Assembly: GCA_946811695.1 (NCBI GenBank)
Contig: OX328124.1
Coordinates: 85,297,293 to 85,361,292 of the forward strand
From: Gonocerus acuteangulatus
Taxonomy: Eukaryota; Arthropoda; Insecta; Hemiptera; Coreidae
Length of the DNA stretch: 64,000 nt
Reading direction: 5' to 3'
Below, piece after piece: positions 34,396-44,775 of this stretch. The notes beneath the pieces are model-generated. The model did not search any database. It was not told where the DNA came from and was given only the letters and a program-made list of their open reading frames with translations. Both the position numbers and the translations under genes were made by a program. The first letter of the stretch is position 1; every line of letters starts with the position of its first letter.

Positions 34396-35431
34396 AAATA
34401 TATATATATAAGGAATAATATGAAATAACAATTATTGATACTGTAAACTATATTGATATTTTAACATAAAGAGTCCATTCCATTTTGTCAAAACATTAAT
34501 TTTTTAAGGTAAAAACATAAACATAATATATTAAGAAAAGAAACAGTAACACGCCAGAAAATTGATGTACAACTATTATATTATATATAAATGATATTTA
34601 TTTTTTTTTTTATTTTATTTCATATAATAAAAACCAAAATTAAATTTTCGGGTCATCATAACCACGTAGTTGCTTATTATTTATTATTATAATTTCAGTA
34701 TTAATATTAATTGTACAAGGAAACATTATTTTATGTACATTATCAAAATATGTGTAGTATCCAGAGGATGGCATACGTAGTAAATAATCTCCCTAAGGAG
34801 TCTTTTAACTGATACATCCATGACCCATGTGGTTGACATATGTCTAAAAACACAAAATAAAAAAAAAACTAAAAAAAAAAAAAACTTCCACACTGGAGGG
34901 ATACTCCACCGTGGAAAACAAGAAAAGAAATAAAAGAAAAAAAAACACGTACTTGTTTGCCCTAAAAAACCAACAAACAATATCCCATTGACGGTGACCA
35001 TAATTATCAATTTAAAATTTGAATACCTTACCTCGGTGTAAAAAATTGAAACAAAATTATTGAGTTACCAAACGTTATCTATAATATCAGAAGATATGTT
35101 TTTAGGGAATATGAATATGTGAAAATTAGCATAGGATGAACCGGTTAATGTATGGAGGTTATTTGTGCGAGTGCGAGAATTTGCTCATATTATTTAAGAG
35201 GTTCCTCCCAAACAACAAAATTAAACGCCCCCGGTTCAAGGTTATAGTCGACTTGAAAATTAAATCCGTTTATATCACTTCCCTTGAATAGAAAATGTAT
35301 TGATATTACTTGAAACTTGTTTCACTTCAGACAGGGGCCCTAAAGCATCTTTATTGCATTGGTCGAAGAGGACATTTTTCTCATCCATTTTGCACTAATA
35401 TTCAGTAACATCCCGCAAGTTATTGAGACAC

Positions 35432-35484
<53 letters not shown>

Positions 35485-35991
35485 ATATGTATATATGTAT
35501 ATACAAATATTCGAGATTTGGGATTTGTTCTTCTTATATGTTCAGTTGAATATATGTATATATATTTATGTAGTGACTTCTACACAACAAAATTATTAAC
35601 TGGACATGAAACGATAATCACATTCTCACATAAACATAACTATCAGCAACAAACCACCTTATAATCAAATGCTAATAGTTGTAAAAATTGGTGAAACAAA
35701 TTTCAGAAAAAGAGCTGTTGGATAACCATTTTCTAGTTTCAGCGATTTTTGAAGAGAGCTTAATTTACCTCAAAGACAATTAATTGATACTCCCAAACAC
35801 AGTTAATTAAAAAGTAAGAATGAAATTTCAAATAACTAAAAAGTAATTTATTTATTATTTTATTATTATTAGTATTTTATGTACTTTTTCAAAAAATGTA
35901 TTTATTATTTTTTCATTGAAATTTGAAACCATTAATATATTATATGAACAAAAATTATATGTCAAAATGATATAAAATACGTTTTATATGT

Positions 35992-35999
<8 letters not shown>
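34396..35999. other. Intergenic with A-rich DNA and a TA tract
   Basis: TA repeat with TG and CA interruptions at 35431-35500. No gene or element end recognised. Confidence 0.55.

Positions 36000-36050
<51 letters not shown>
36000..36050 (+). repeat. TA microsatellite, left half split by the pogo-like element
   Basis: The perfect TA run ends exactly at the left inverted repeat of the element. The other half lies at 37697-37763. Confidence 0.9.
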
Positions 36051-36052
<2 letters not shown>

Positions 36053-37693
36053 GAAACTGTTGTACCCTGATCACAGTGTACCTTGGATCACCCTTTAGTT
36101 TCTTGACAGGTTCTGCTACCTACATGGTTTACTTAGTAGAGACCAAGTAATGGGTGAGAATATTTGTCCATGTGCTTCTGTTTTCGTTTAAAATAGAAAT
36201 ACAGTTTTTTTACTCAAAAAGTAACAACTTTTGGTTTTACTGTTTATTTTTTTACAAGTTGACAATTGTGTTCTGGGTTTTAAATCAAATTCTACTAAAT
36301 AACTGCTTATTGGTGAGTAATTTGTTATGCTATGTTTCAGTTTTAAACTTAACCTAGAATTTTGAGAAGGCCAAGTTTGGAAAAGCATACCATCGTGTAC
36401 CTTGGATCAAAACAACATCCTGTACCACTGATCAATGATCATAGGTAGATTATGTTACGATTATTTATTTATTTTTTTTTTTTGTTATTTATCAGTATGC
36501 CACGAAGTAAAAGTTGGAAAAAACGAAATTCTATAGACCCTGAATCAATGAAAAAAAGCGGTTGAAGCTGATACTGGACCCCCAGCGAGGAGGATATCTG
36601 TAAGAAAAGCTTGCAGAGTTTTCAATGTAAAATTTGCTACACTTGTATAGCATCTTAATGCTTTCAAAATATCTGGAGCAACAAACTTTGAATATAAAGA
36701 TAGATATGATGTCAATTAGGTGTTTACGGACGAAGGAGAACTAAAATTAGTTGATTAAAACTATAGCAAAAATGAATTATGGCCTATCAAAAAAGCAGGT
36801 TCGCGAATTAGCCTACAAATTTGCTGTGGAAAACAAAAAAAATGTTTCTCTCTATATGGAACGAAAGTCAAATTGACGGAGAAGAGTGGATGAGGTTATT
36901 TTTGAAACGGTATTCCGTGGAAAGTGGTCTAGCCATCAGAAAACCTGAAAAGCGAGTATGTCACGTGCAATTAGTTTCAATAAATCAAATGTAGGTAGAT
37001 TTTTTGATATTTTGGAAGATGTCCACAAGCGCTTTGGACCATTCCCTCCGGAAAGGATTTGGAACCAAGATGAGACCGGCGTGACCACGGTGCAAAATTC
37101 TTCAAGAAAGAATCTGAAGAAATATTTCATGTTGAAGCTGAAGATATTGTGGTAAAACTGCCAACCCCAATAGAATTAAGTGGATCGGCAAGAACTGATG
37201 GGCAGTTGTGGATCCAAGTAGACTTTTCTAGCTATAGCGCTAACTAATTTTGAGTCTTTTACATACCTAATTTTTCTAGTTACTAGTTTTATGATTCATA
37301 TTGTAACTAATTTGCACATGTTTGTAAATAAAAATTAGGCTAAACTTTAATACAATCTTAATTATGTGTCTAATGAAACAATAAAATACAAATTTCTATA
37401 TAAAATGTTGTTATTAACACATATTATCTTCCTTATAGGTACTTGAAGTTGACGATCCAAGGTACACTAGGGCGTGATCAATGGTACATTTTGGTCTTGT
37501 ACCATTGATCACGTTTAAATAAAAGATAAATATATTTTTTTCTTTACAACCGTTTAATATTCAAATTCTCAAAAAATACATATTGTGTAGGAATAATTGT
37601 GCCATCAGGAGGGAGTTTTTCTGTTGGAATATTTTGGAAAATGGCTTTTAAAAAAATATAAAAGTAAATTTTGATCCAGGGTACAACAGTCTC

Positions 37694-37696
<3 letters not shown>
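36051..37696 (+). mobile_element. pogo/Tigger-like DNA transposon, internally deleted
   Basis: Terminal inverted repeats GGGAAACTGTTGTACCCTGA and, from the right, GGGGAGACTGTTGTACCCTG. It is flanked by TA on both sides, the Tc1/mariner/pogo target duplication, within a TA microsatellite. Subterminal regions carry several copies of a TGTACC-(2-3)-GATCA motif in both orientations (36061, 36077, 36396, 36421, 37454, 37475, 37498, 37672), which may bind transposase. Confidence 0.85.
36497..37155 (+). pseudogene. pogo/Tigger transposase relic
   Basis: Starts MPRSKSWKKRNSIDPESMKK; continues in another frame as KAVEADTGPPARRISVRKAC, RVFNV (a pogo-type helix-turn-helix). Then come fragments of KKQVRELAYKFAVENKK and EEWMRLFLKRYS-like readings, and the frame 36958-37155 with ISFNKSNVGRFF, FPPERIWNQDETGVTTVQ. 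The first catalytic Asp (NQDETG) is present. The rest of the DDE/D core and the C-terminus are missing, and at least three frameshifts are needed to join the parts. Confidence 0.8.

Positions 37697-37763
<67 letters not shown>
37697..37763 (+). repeat. TA microsatellite, right half
   Basis: Continuation of the TA tract interrupted by the pogo-like element. Confidence 0.9.
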
Positions 37764-37765
<2 letters not shown>

Positions 37766-38215
37766 CATGAGACTTGCAGACAAAAATAAACTCCCTTCTT
37801 GCAGGGTTACTGTAAGTAGGAAACAAAAAAAAACAAATATATATATATATAATATGTCTAATTCCTACAGTAAAATTATTAGATAATTGATGATGGAATA
37901 TATTGTGCGTAATGTACTTTCTACGTAGGTCCAAGAGGCGTTGTAAGCGTTTTCCAAATGCGAGAGCTTAGTGGCTGCCCTTCCTAAGTCTGTGTACATT
38001 AGCTGTGTTTACTTAGTAATTAGCAGGAAAAGTCTATCCTGAAGCCTGCCCAATATAATCATTATTGTCTTAAATCCTTGTGATGCTTTATTTTCTAAGC
38101 TCTTTATTTCCCAGCTCTAGAAGAGCTATATTTATTTTTCAGGCTTTAATAAATATTTTTTGTAATGGAAGTGCAAGTAATATTTGTTGTTTTATTACTC
38201 CAGACCTTGCCTGAG
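37764..38215. other. Intergenic, nothing recognised
   Basis: A short TA tract at about 37838-37853; no gene seen. Confidence 0.55.
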
Positions 38216-38223
38216 TACGTATA

Positions 38224-39551
38224 CAGTGATGTGGGCCGGGTAAATACCCAGTGGGTAGGTAAATACCCACCAAAAAAGTGGGTATTTTCTGTTTTTGAGC
38301 TCGATACAACTTCTTTGAATATTTTGTGGTGCAAACAAGGACTGAAACTTACCCATTTGATTATAAAAACTTAATAATCATTAATACTTACCCAGTAATA
38401 TTTTAAAGAAAGTTAAAAGTTGGTCCGGGTATTTATGTGTATTTACAACTTAATGAATATCTATGAATTTTCATGATTACTTTAACCGTGGGGAAGGTTA
38501 ATTAGTTTTAAAAAGGTTTAAATGAAGCCTATTCAATTATTAAGGACTTATTTAAACATTCATTTTTAATGTTTATTATAATAGTTCAAACCCATTTTAA
38601 GTGGTTTGTGATCCTTGTTAATATTATTTGAAATTATGCACATTTAGTAGTAACAACATTACAGTAAGCGGAAATCTCACCAGAAATGAGAAGGCACCTT
38701 CTTGATGACAGAGTGTTTTGGGTCCGAGTTGGGATGCTAGTTAACATCCTTGATCCAATTATTGGGCTTATCACTGCCATTCAGTTGAATGCCCCTTTGA
38801 TCCACAAAGCTCATAAGAGATTTAAGAATTACTGAATACTCTTCAACAAGAAACCCAGAATCTTCTCTTCAAAAAACTGAGGAAAAACTTGTGCTAACTA
38901 AATAGGAGAAACGCATTCAGTTTGGTGCTGAAAACGCACATCCTGCTGCAGACTTGTTGAACTCTGTTTTGTGTGTGAGTTAGGCAGAAGCATGGGATTG
39001 ATTTGATCTTCGGAAAGACATAGCTGACTATAGGGACCAAGAATGATTATGGCAAAGATCCTTCATTGGAAAGGTCTTGAAGACAATGACAAAGAAAATA
39101 ATAAAATAAGTCCCATGTTATGGTGGAGAGGCTTGAAAGGTACATGTGTTTTGATCAATGAGTAGGTAACTTAATTTGTGTTTTGAGAAATTGAGATAAT
39201 CCTAGTCCAAAGTTTTGCTAAGGCTACATTTTTGTGAATGCTGTACAGTAGTATCAAATTTAGGCAAACAACTTGTTTTATTGGTAGTCGGAAGGTCCAT
39301 GGCAAACTTTCAGGTAATAATTTATTATTTATTAACCTCTCAGTGATCCTATTTTATAATTTGTTATTGTTTTAATAGTTTCTCAGTGTTGCAATATCTC
39401 TAAACTGGCAAGATCCATGACATTTTACAATATTCGATTACTAAGTCGCGGTTTAGTTAAATACCTTAAATACCCGGTTATTTATGACATTTGGGTATTT
39501 ACCCTGGGTATTTACCCTTAAGAATAAATACCCGGGTATTTTATAACACTG
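38224..39551 (+). mobile_element. hAT DNA transposon, degenerate
   Basis: Ends are CAGTGATGTGGGCCGGGTAA and, from the right, CAGTGTTATAAAATACCCGG. It is flanked by 8-bp near-identical duplications TACGTATA (38216-38223) and TACGTAGA (39552-39559). CAGTG ends plus 8-bp duplications are diagnostic of hAT. Both subterminal regions are packed with GGGTATTTA and its complement TAAATACCC. Confidence 0.85.
38660..39170 (+). pseudogene. hAT transposase C-terminal relic
   Basis: Readings include LLDDRVFWVRVGMLVNILD, PIIGLITAIQLNAPLIHKAH and, after stops, FGAENAHPAADLLNSVL. A V-x-x-L-x-P-I..I..L-E/Q..PL-H block followed by HPAAxLLxP is typical of the second half of hAT transposases just before the dimerisation domain. 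Multiple stops; the N-terminal zinc finger and most of the catalytic region are absent. Confidence 0.6.
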
Positions 39552-39559
39552 TACGTAGA

Positions 39560-39829
39560 TAGTATAAATACACACACTACATAGGGAAAAGATCATAATC
39601 ATTTATTATTAAATTATTTATTTAAAAGTAAATAAAAAAATTAAATCATAGACTAACTGACTCGCAAAGATACTGGACAAAAACAGACAAGAAATTGCGA
39701 ATCATTATATTATAGGATTGTGACCCTTTATTCTCAATAATGTATTTTTAAAATAACATATGTTCTCGTACATGTTTCACGTAAACTAGACGCCTACATA
39801 ACTATGTACACCACTTGAGGCTCAACTTA
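39560..39829. other. Intergenic, nothing recognised
   Basis: AT-rich spacer between the hAT element and a Helentron-like fragment. Confidence 0.5.
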
Positions 39830-40345
39830 GGAACCCATTCCAAAAGCATGGCCACGTCTAAACGGAAAGCAGTTGTCAAGCTAAGTCCGGGGTACTCCGG
39901 ACCCAAATTACTAATTTGCCATATTGGCCGCTATTACTCTTTTATTGCAAAGAAACTCGGTATACGCCGTGAATATCTAAAGAGAAAGATGGGGTGCAAA
40001 AATAAACGACATCGGCCCATTAGGAGAGGAATTACTCCAGAGCCAATTTATTAATTCGCCTATACCGCGCGTTATTTGTACTTCCTTGCAAAGAAACACG
40101 TTAGACAAGGTGCCTAACCAATAAGAAACGTGTGTTGCAAAAATATCACAATCACGCCATTAAAAGTTGGGGTTTGCTCCCGATAAAAATTAAATAAACA
40201 TGAATAATTGAGTCAGCTATTCCAAAAATATTCATATTTATTTTGAATTTATACAGGTAAATGTAGACAAAGAATTCAGAAATGCAGCGTAAACTACCGC
40301 CTTTCTGAGGAATGTTTTTAACAATGCAGCTCCTGCGTGACGGTC
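39830..40345 (-). mobile_element. Helentron-like family 1, diverged copy
   Basis: On the minus strand it begins GACCGTCACGCAGGAGCTGC (near 40345), with CATTCCTCAGAAAGGCGG, and continues into two degenerate tandem units (each with a GGCGTTT/GGCC target and AAACTCGGTATACGCCGTG-type segment). The 3' hairpin end is missing. A 79-codon frame through it (39815-40054) is not a gene. Confidence 0.55.
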
Positions 40346-40935
40346 TTTGTTAACGTAAAACAAGTATATAAATATACTCTCAACGTTGAATTTACATTAG
40401 ACATATTCACTTTGAGCGTGAATGAAATTCTCACAACGTGAAGCAGCCGTTGTGACTTGGACCGGATGACAGATGTCCATTTCAGCAGGAGTCTCTAATA
40501 GCTTTTAGTGAAACCACTGACAGGAATGATGGAGATTGATGTACGAGGCAAGTTGGGTCGAAAAGCCCAATGTGTTGGGATAATGCGCACGGTATAAACC
40601 CTAGGCTCTAATTTACTTCCAAAATCATCCCTCCAAACGGTATTCTAACTTGAAACCTAGTAATTTACGAAAACAAGATCTACTTTTTCAAATCAATAAT
40701 CTTTATGTTTTTTTGAGATCTATGAAGCAAATTATAAATTCTATGAACATTTAAAGAGGAATTTTAGCGGATGTAGTCGAATAGTATTAGAAGATTAGCA
40801 TATTATGAGAAAAATCATTTAAATTCTCCCTAGAAGTTCTATTTCATCTAGCCAATTACTTTGTGGTGACATACGAAATATCACAGAGCACTGTTTAGTT
40901 CAATGGATTCATTTCAGCCAAATCTACGCCAAACA
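40346..40935. other. Intergenic, nothing recognised
   Basis: AT-rich. No motifs. Confidence 0.5.
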
Positions 40936-41019
40936 ACTTATAAATTTTCCATTTCTAAGAATTCCAAAAGCATTCTAAAACGTGAATGTCTTTTTCTGGA
41001 CAATTAACCCAAGACTTGT

Positions 41020-41400
41020 CAAAATGTTGTCATCTACTGGGTACCGGAACATCGAGGCATCCTGGGCAACGAAAGAGCAGACAAATTGGCAGTATTTTTG
41101 CTCGGAAGTGGTATCTATTGGTCCAACGCCATTTGTCGGATTGTTAGTAGTCTGCGCTGTAGAGGCGATTTTAAGAGGGGCAATTTGGTAAACTTTAGGA
41201 AGAACTAAAATTACAAATCACCAGTCTGCAGCTGGTGCGGGGACACGGATGAGACGCCCTAGCATGTAACATTTGAATGTGTAGGGCTTAAAAAAAGACT
41301 ATTCCTACACTTTGGAAGCCTCAATGAAGACGAAATCAGGAGGTCAACTGAAATAAGACAATACCTGAAGTTCATCAGAAGTAGAAGGTTAGGTTGATCA
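41020..41400 (+). pseudogene. LINE ORF2 C-terminus (RNase H end and Cys motif), left arm
   Basis: VVIYWVPEHRGILGNERADK is the last RNase H motif (W-V-P-x-H and E-R-A-D). After a deletion the reading resumes at SPVCSWCGDTDETP-stop-HVTFECVG, a C-x2-C..H-x4-C motif typical of R1/I-type ORF2 ends, then RSTEIRQYLKFIRSRRLG and a stop. The in-frame TAG before HVTFEC is also present in the right arm. Confidence 0.75.
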
Positions 41401-41486
41401 TTTTAGGGCTCGCACAATAGAATAAAAGGCCGAGTTGCACCCCGTTTGCGGAGGCAATGAGTCAATATCTCATCTATATTTATCTA

Positions 41487-42477
41487 AGGGTGCGTTTACA
41501 CTTGATATTTCTCGCAGGATATATATGTCAGGATATAAATGTATCGGATAGATATTCTCTTAAAAGTTTACATACGGAGAGATATAGCTAGACATTTATA
41601 TCATGTATATATATAGGATAGTTCGCGATTTGCGATAAATGTACGGCCCTTTTACACTCATACATATATGTCCTGTATAGTCCATTCTGCTAACTAACAA
41701 TGAAGAAAGTATCGAAACGCAAAATCGCGGCTGTGTAATTATTATAAAAATAGGTATATACTTGATGAAATACTATTTTATATTATGAAATTTTATTAAC
41801 ATGAACTATGTTTTGAAACTGTACATTTGATATATTTCACAATTGCATTGGTTTCTTTAATTTTTATTTTTATTTTTAATTTCTTCGGTAGTTGTACTGA
41901 ATACTTCGACCATTTCCGTTAAAGCATGATGTTTTTATTATTTTATCTTTATATGTGATACGCTTAACGTCCCACAGCGCCGGTTTGCTTTGGTACATAC
42001 TGTTAAGTTCTATAACTTCAACTTTTAACCTTTTTTCACCCATATTGCAAAAGAAATGTAGACGAACTGTTAAAACTCCAGCGATAAATCAAATTTTCTT
42101 TTGCAACTGGCAAATAATCAGTGTTTACATCTGTTGGTATAGAAGTGTCGACAATAAAGCTAGAAACCAAGATATTACTCCCTGACATTTATTCTTCTCT
42201 TTACAATCAGTGTTTACACCTGACGGTATAGAAGTGTAGACACCTATAGCTCGTGATAGAAATATGTATATATCAGACATAAATTGTTCATGGTTTACAT
42301 TATTCAGAATTCTCTGATATAAATATCCTGCAATAACTATCCTAGTGCAGAAACTATCCATGATATAAATGTCTAGCTATTTCTCTCCGTATGTAAACTT
42401 GCAAGAGAATATCTATCCGATACATATATATCGTGACATTTATATCCTGAGAGAAATATCGAGTGTAAACGCACCCT
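41487..42477 (-). mobile_element. TIR element at the palindrome centre (PIF/Harbinger-like or Tc1-like)
   Basis: Long inverted ends AGGGTGCGTTTACACTTGAT / AGGGTGCGTTTACACTCGAT continue imperfectly for over 100 bp (CAGGATATAAATGT..CGGATAGATATTCTC). TA flanks both sides; a TWA-type reading (TAA left, TTA right) is also possible. A MADF-like reading inside favours PIF/Harbinger, whose elements encode a Myb/MADF protein beside the transposase. No transposase is seen. Confidence 0.6.
41876..42043 (-). CDS. MADF-like short ORF, fragment
   Basis: A 55-residue frame with its own ATG: MGEKRLKVEVIELNSMYQSK followed by PALWDVKRITYKDKIIKTSC. The pattern I-E-L..Y/P-x-L-W-D..Y-K-D-K matches the first half of the MADF (Myb/SANT-like) DNA-binding domain. 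The usual K-x-x-x-W-x-x-I part is absent and the frame ends soon after, so it is a truncated remnant. In Harbinger elements such proteins help the transposase bind DNA and enter the nucleus. Confidence 0.45.
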   Translation of the reverse strand: MGEKRLKVEVIELNSMYQSKPALWDVKRITYKDKIIKTSCFNGNGRSIQYNYRRN

Positions 42478-42569
42478 TAGATAAATATAGATTAGATAAA
42501 TGTAGATTAGATTGACCCATAGCCTCCACAAACGGGGTGCACCTCGGCCTTTTGTTCTAATGTGCGAGC

Positions 42570-43125
42570 CCTAAAATGATCAACCTAACCTTAAACTTCT
42601 GATGAACTTCAGGTATTGTCTTATTTCAGTTGATCTCCAGATTTAGCCTTCATTAAAGGTTCCAAAGTGTAGGAATAGTCTTTTTTTTAAGCCCTACTCA
42701 TTCAAATGTAACATGCTAGGGCGTCTCATCCTTATCCCCGCACCAGCTGCAGACTGGTGATGACCTGATCTTCACAGTTTGCATATGCTTATTCATAGTA
42801 CAATGGTGAGGAACAGTCTCCACAATCAGTCAAGTCAATTCTGGCCATACTCAGGAAACTTCCCTTTTTGTCTGAACTTCTAAGATCTGTGAAGGATTTT
42901 GTATGGGTAATCTTTGTCCTTCCCAAAGTTTACCAAATTTTTCTTTGGCCCCTCTTAAAATCGCCTCTACAGCGCAGACTACTAACAATCCGACAAATGG
43001 CGTTGGATCTATGGTATAGATGGCACTTCCGAGCAAAAATACTGCCAATTTGTCTGCTCTTTCTTTGCCCAGGATGCCTCGATGTTCCGGTACCCAGTAG
43101 ATGACAACATTTTGACAAGTGTTGG
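42570..43125 (-). pseudogene. LINE ORF2 C-terminus, right arm
   Basis: Same reading as the left arm and more complete: WVPEHRGILGKERADKLAVF, DPTPFVGLLVVCAVEAILRG, KFGKLWEGQRLP, then SPVCSWCGDKDETP-stop-HVTFE. Stops interrupt it in several places. It shares the TAG stop inside the Cys motif with the left arm. Confidence 0.75.
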
Positions 43126-43202
43126 GTTAATTGTCCAGAAAAAGACATATACATTTTAGAGTGCTTTTAGAATTCTTAGAAATGGAAAATTTATAAGTTT
43201 TT

Positions 43203-43814
43203 ACTTTTATGTATAAATATACTTGTTTGCTTATGTAGACATGAGTGCTATATATTTATATATAAGCGCACATAACCTTCAAGCAATAAGTATTTGACCA
43301 TATTTCATAACACAAAAGTAAATGAAATTAGTTCATTTGTTCTTTTCTTTGTAGAAGAAGCAGAATAGACAGAGAACTTTTTTTTTTCTTTTTCTTTTTT
43401 TTTTCATGAGCTAATCGCTAAAGCTGCTCAAAAGAATGAAAAGATTAGATCTAAGAATATTTCAAAAGATCATTTCAATAATTCATATCAATAAATCTCT
43501 AAAAGTTCATATTTTTAACAGCTGCAATAAACCAGCAGGGTTTTTTTTTCACGGGTTTAATTATTTATTAATTTACGAAGCTCCAGACGAGCATTTATAA
43601 ATCTGCTAATTTCTATTTGATCAGTTCATCTGAGCAAGGAAGCGAAGCGTATTGTGTTTGCTAAACATCAAGTACTTAGCTAATTGGAATTATATAATCT
43701 TCTTAACTCAAGACCTTATTTTCCGAGCTGAAAGTGATAAACACTTACCTTAGATAATTAAGACGTTCATCAAGGCGTTAAGCCTCTTAGGAAAATCATC
43801 TCGCGAGGAAATTG
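43203..43814. other. Intergenic, nothing recognised
   Basis: T-rich patch at 43378-43405; no gene. Confidence 0.5.
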
Positions 43815-44304
43815 CCAACATTAGCAACATAATGTTCCTAGTAACGATGACATACTTCATACTCTGCAAATGAATTGAATGTATTTTTGCTTCATTTCAA
43901 TTAAACTAATTAATTGTATTAACTATAACCAACCGTCTAGATTTGAGCTACTCTTTTGTACTATGAATGCCATTTAACGCTAAATAAATAATAAACAAAT
44001 AAATCACGTAATCTACAAAATCTGAATAATATTTTTATTAACTTATTTAACAAACAATAAAAAATAGGTATTAAAAGGATTTTTATTTCTAAAACTATAT
44101 GCCTTCTGGTGATTAAATTAAACATAGATATGGCATATCGATTATAATCGATATGGTGGGAAATAGTCAGCAGATCGATAATTATTGATCTGCTGATTTT
44201 TTCTACCATATTGGACTCCTTTCTAACATGACCAGTCTGGACTTGGCCATACTTGCGGAAGGTTCTCCTCCTCAATTTGAGTCTGTAAGTTCTTATATTT
44301 TATA

Positions 44305-44370
44305 CGTGATCCCCTGAAGAAGCACCAGGATGATGCGAAATTCATAGGGAGGAAATACAATTGTTGAAAC
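44305..44370 (+). ncRNA. Degenerate hammerhead-ribozyme-like motif (Penelope-like element scrap)
   Basis: CTGAAGA (44314-44320), a short stem GCA..TGC with an 11-base loop, then GAAAT (GAAA at 44337-44340), TTCATAGGGAGG and AAATACAATTG. The order and spacing parallel the better motif on the minus strand at 52663-52722 (CTGAAGA, stem, GAAAC, ATGTAGGGACG, TAATAAAGTTG). The strand junctions are mutated, so it is not expected to cleave. Confidence 0.3.
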
Positions 44371-44394
44371 TATTTTGGGAGCCAAAGGTTGCAG

Positions 44395-44472
44395 CTAAGT
44401 AGAATGCAAAAGGGTGGCAACCTGTAGATAGCCCGGTTTTAATAGCCCAATTGTTGATGCGCCGTGAAAAAA
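44395..44472 (+). repeat. SINE 3' part, decayed
   Basis: AAAAGGGTGGCAACCTGTAG and ATAGCCCGGTTTTAATAGCC recall the family B body; the end GATGCGCCGTGAAAAAAAA is the shared hairpin-tail end plus poly-A. Confidence 0.5.
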
Positions 44473-44775
44473 AATCATTTAGGGGAGTTTAAATTTACCT
44501 TTTAACTATTTAGGAAACCTTTTTAACTATTTTGGGAAGATTTAATTAAACTTCCGCCTATGACGAAAATTCCAATATAATGTTGGTAGTAACGATGGCG
44601 AGTTCATACTCTGCACATGAATACTCAGTGCTTTTGATTGCATTTTTGCTTTATTTCGATTAAACTAATTAAATCTATAATCTATAACCACCCATCTAGA
44701 TATTTATTCGAGCTTTTATATTATGATTGACATTTAACGCTAAATAAATATAATACATAAATAAATCCGTAATGT

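Larger units (their letters stand above)
40936..43202. repeat. 2.3-kb palindrome: two LINE ends around a TIR element
   Basis: Outer boundaries are CTTATAAATTTTCCATTTCT at the left and its complement at the right. Each arm reads from the outside in: LINE RNase H, a Cys-rich C-terminus, a LINE 3' UTR (ATGATCAACCTAACCT, GGCCTTTT..) and an ATCTA-type tail, ending at GGGTGCGTTTACACT. The right arm is about 150 bp longer inside the coding part, so the left arm has lost that segment. Confidence 0.85.
43815..44775 (+). repeat. Direct repeat pair of about 200 bp
   Basis: 43815-44010 and 44575-44775 share AGTAACGATG, TCATACTCTGCA, TTTTTGCTTCATTTC/AATTAAACTAATTAA, ACCATCTAGAT and CATTTAACGCTAAATAAATA in order, at moderate identity. 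The intervening DNA includes a hammerhead-like motif and a SINE tail. Confidence 0.65.

Noticed and set aside
39815..40054. 79-codon basic frame
   Set aside because: Lies wholly within tandem units of a Helentron-like fragment.
44160..44205. Palindrome GTCAGCAGATCGAT..ATTATTGATCTGCTGAT as a terminator or operator
   Set aside because: No gene next to it, and bacterial-type terminators do not apply here; probably a chance or element-derived hairpin.
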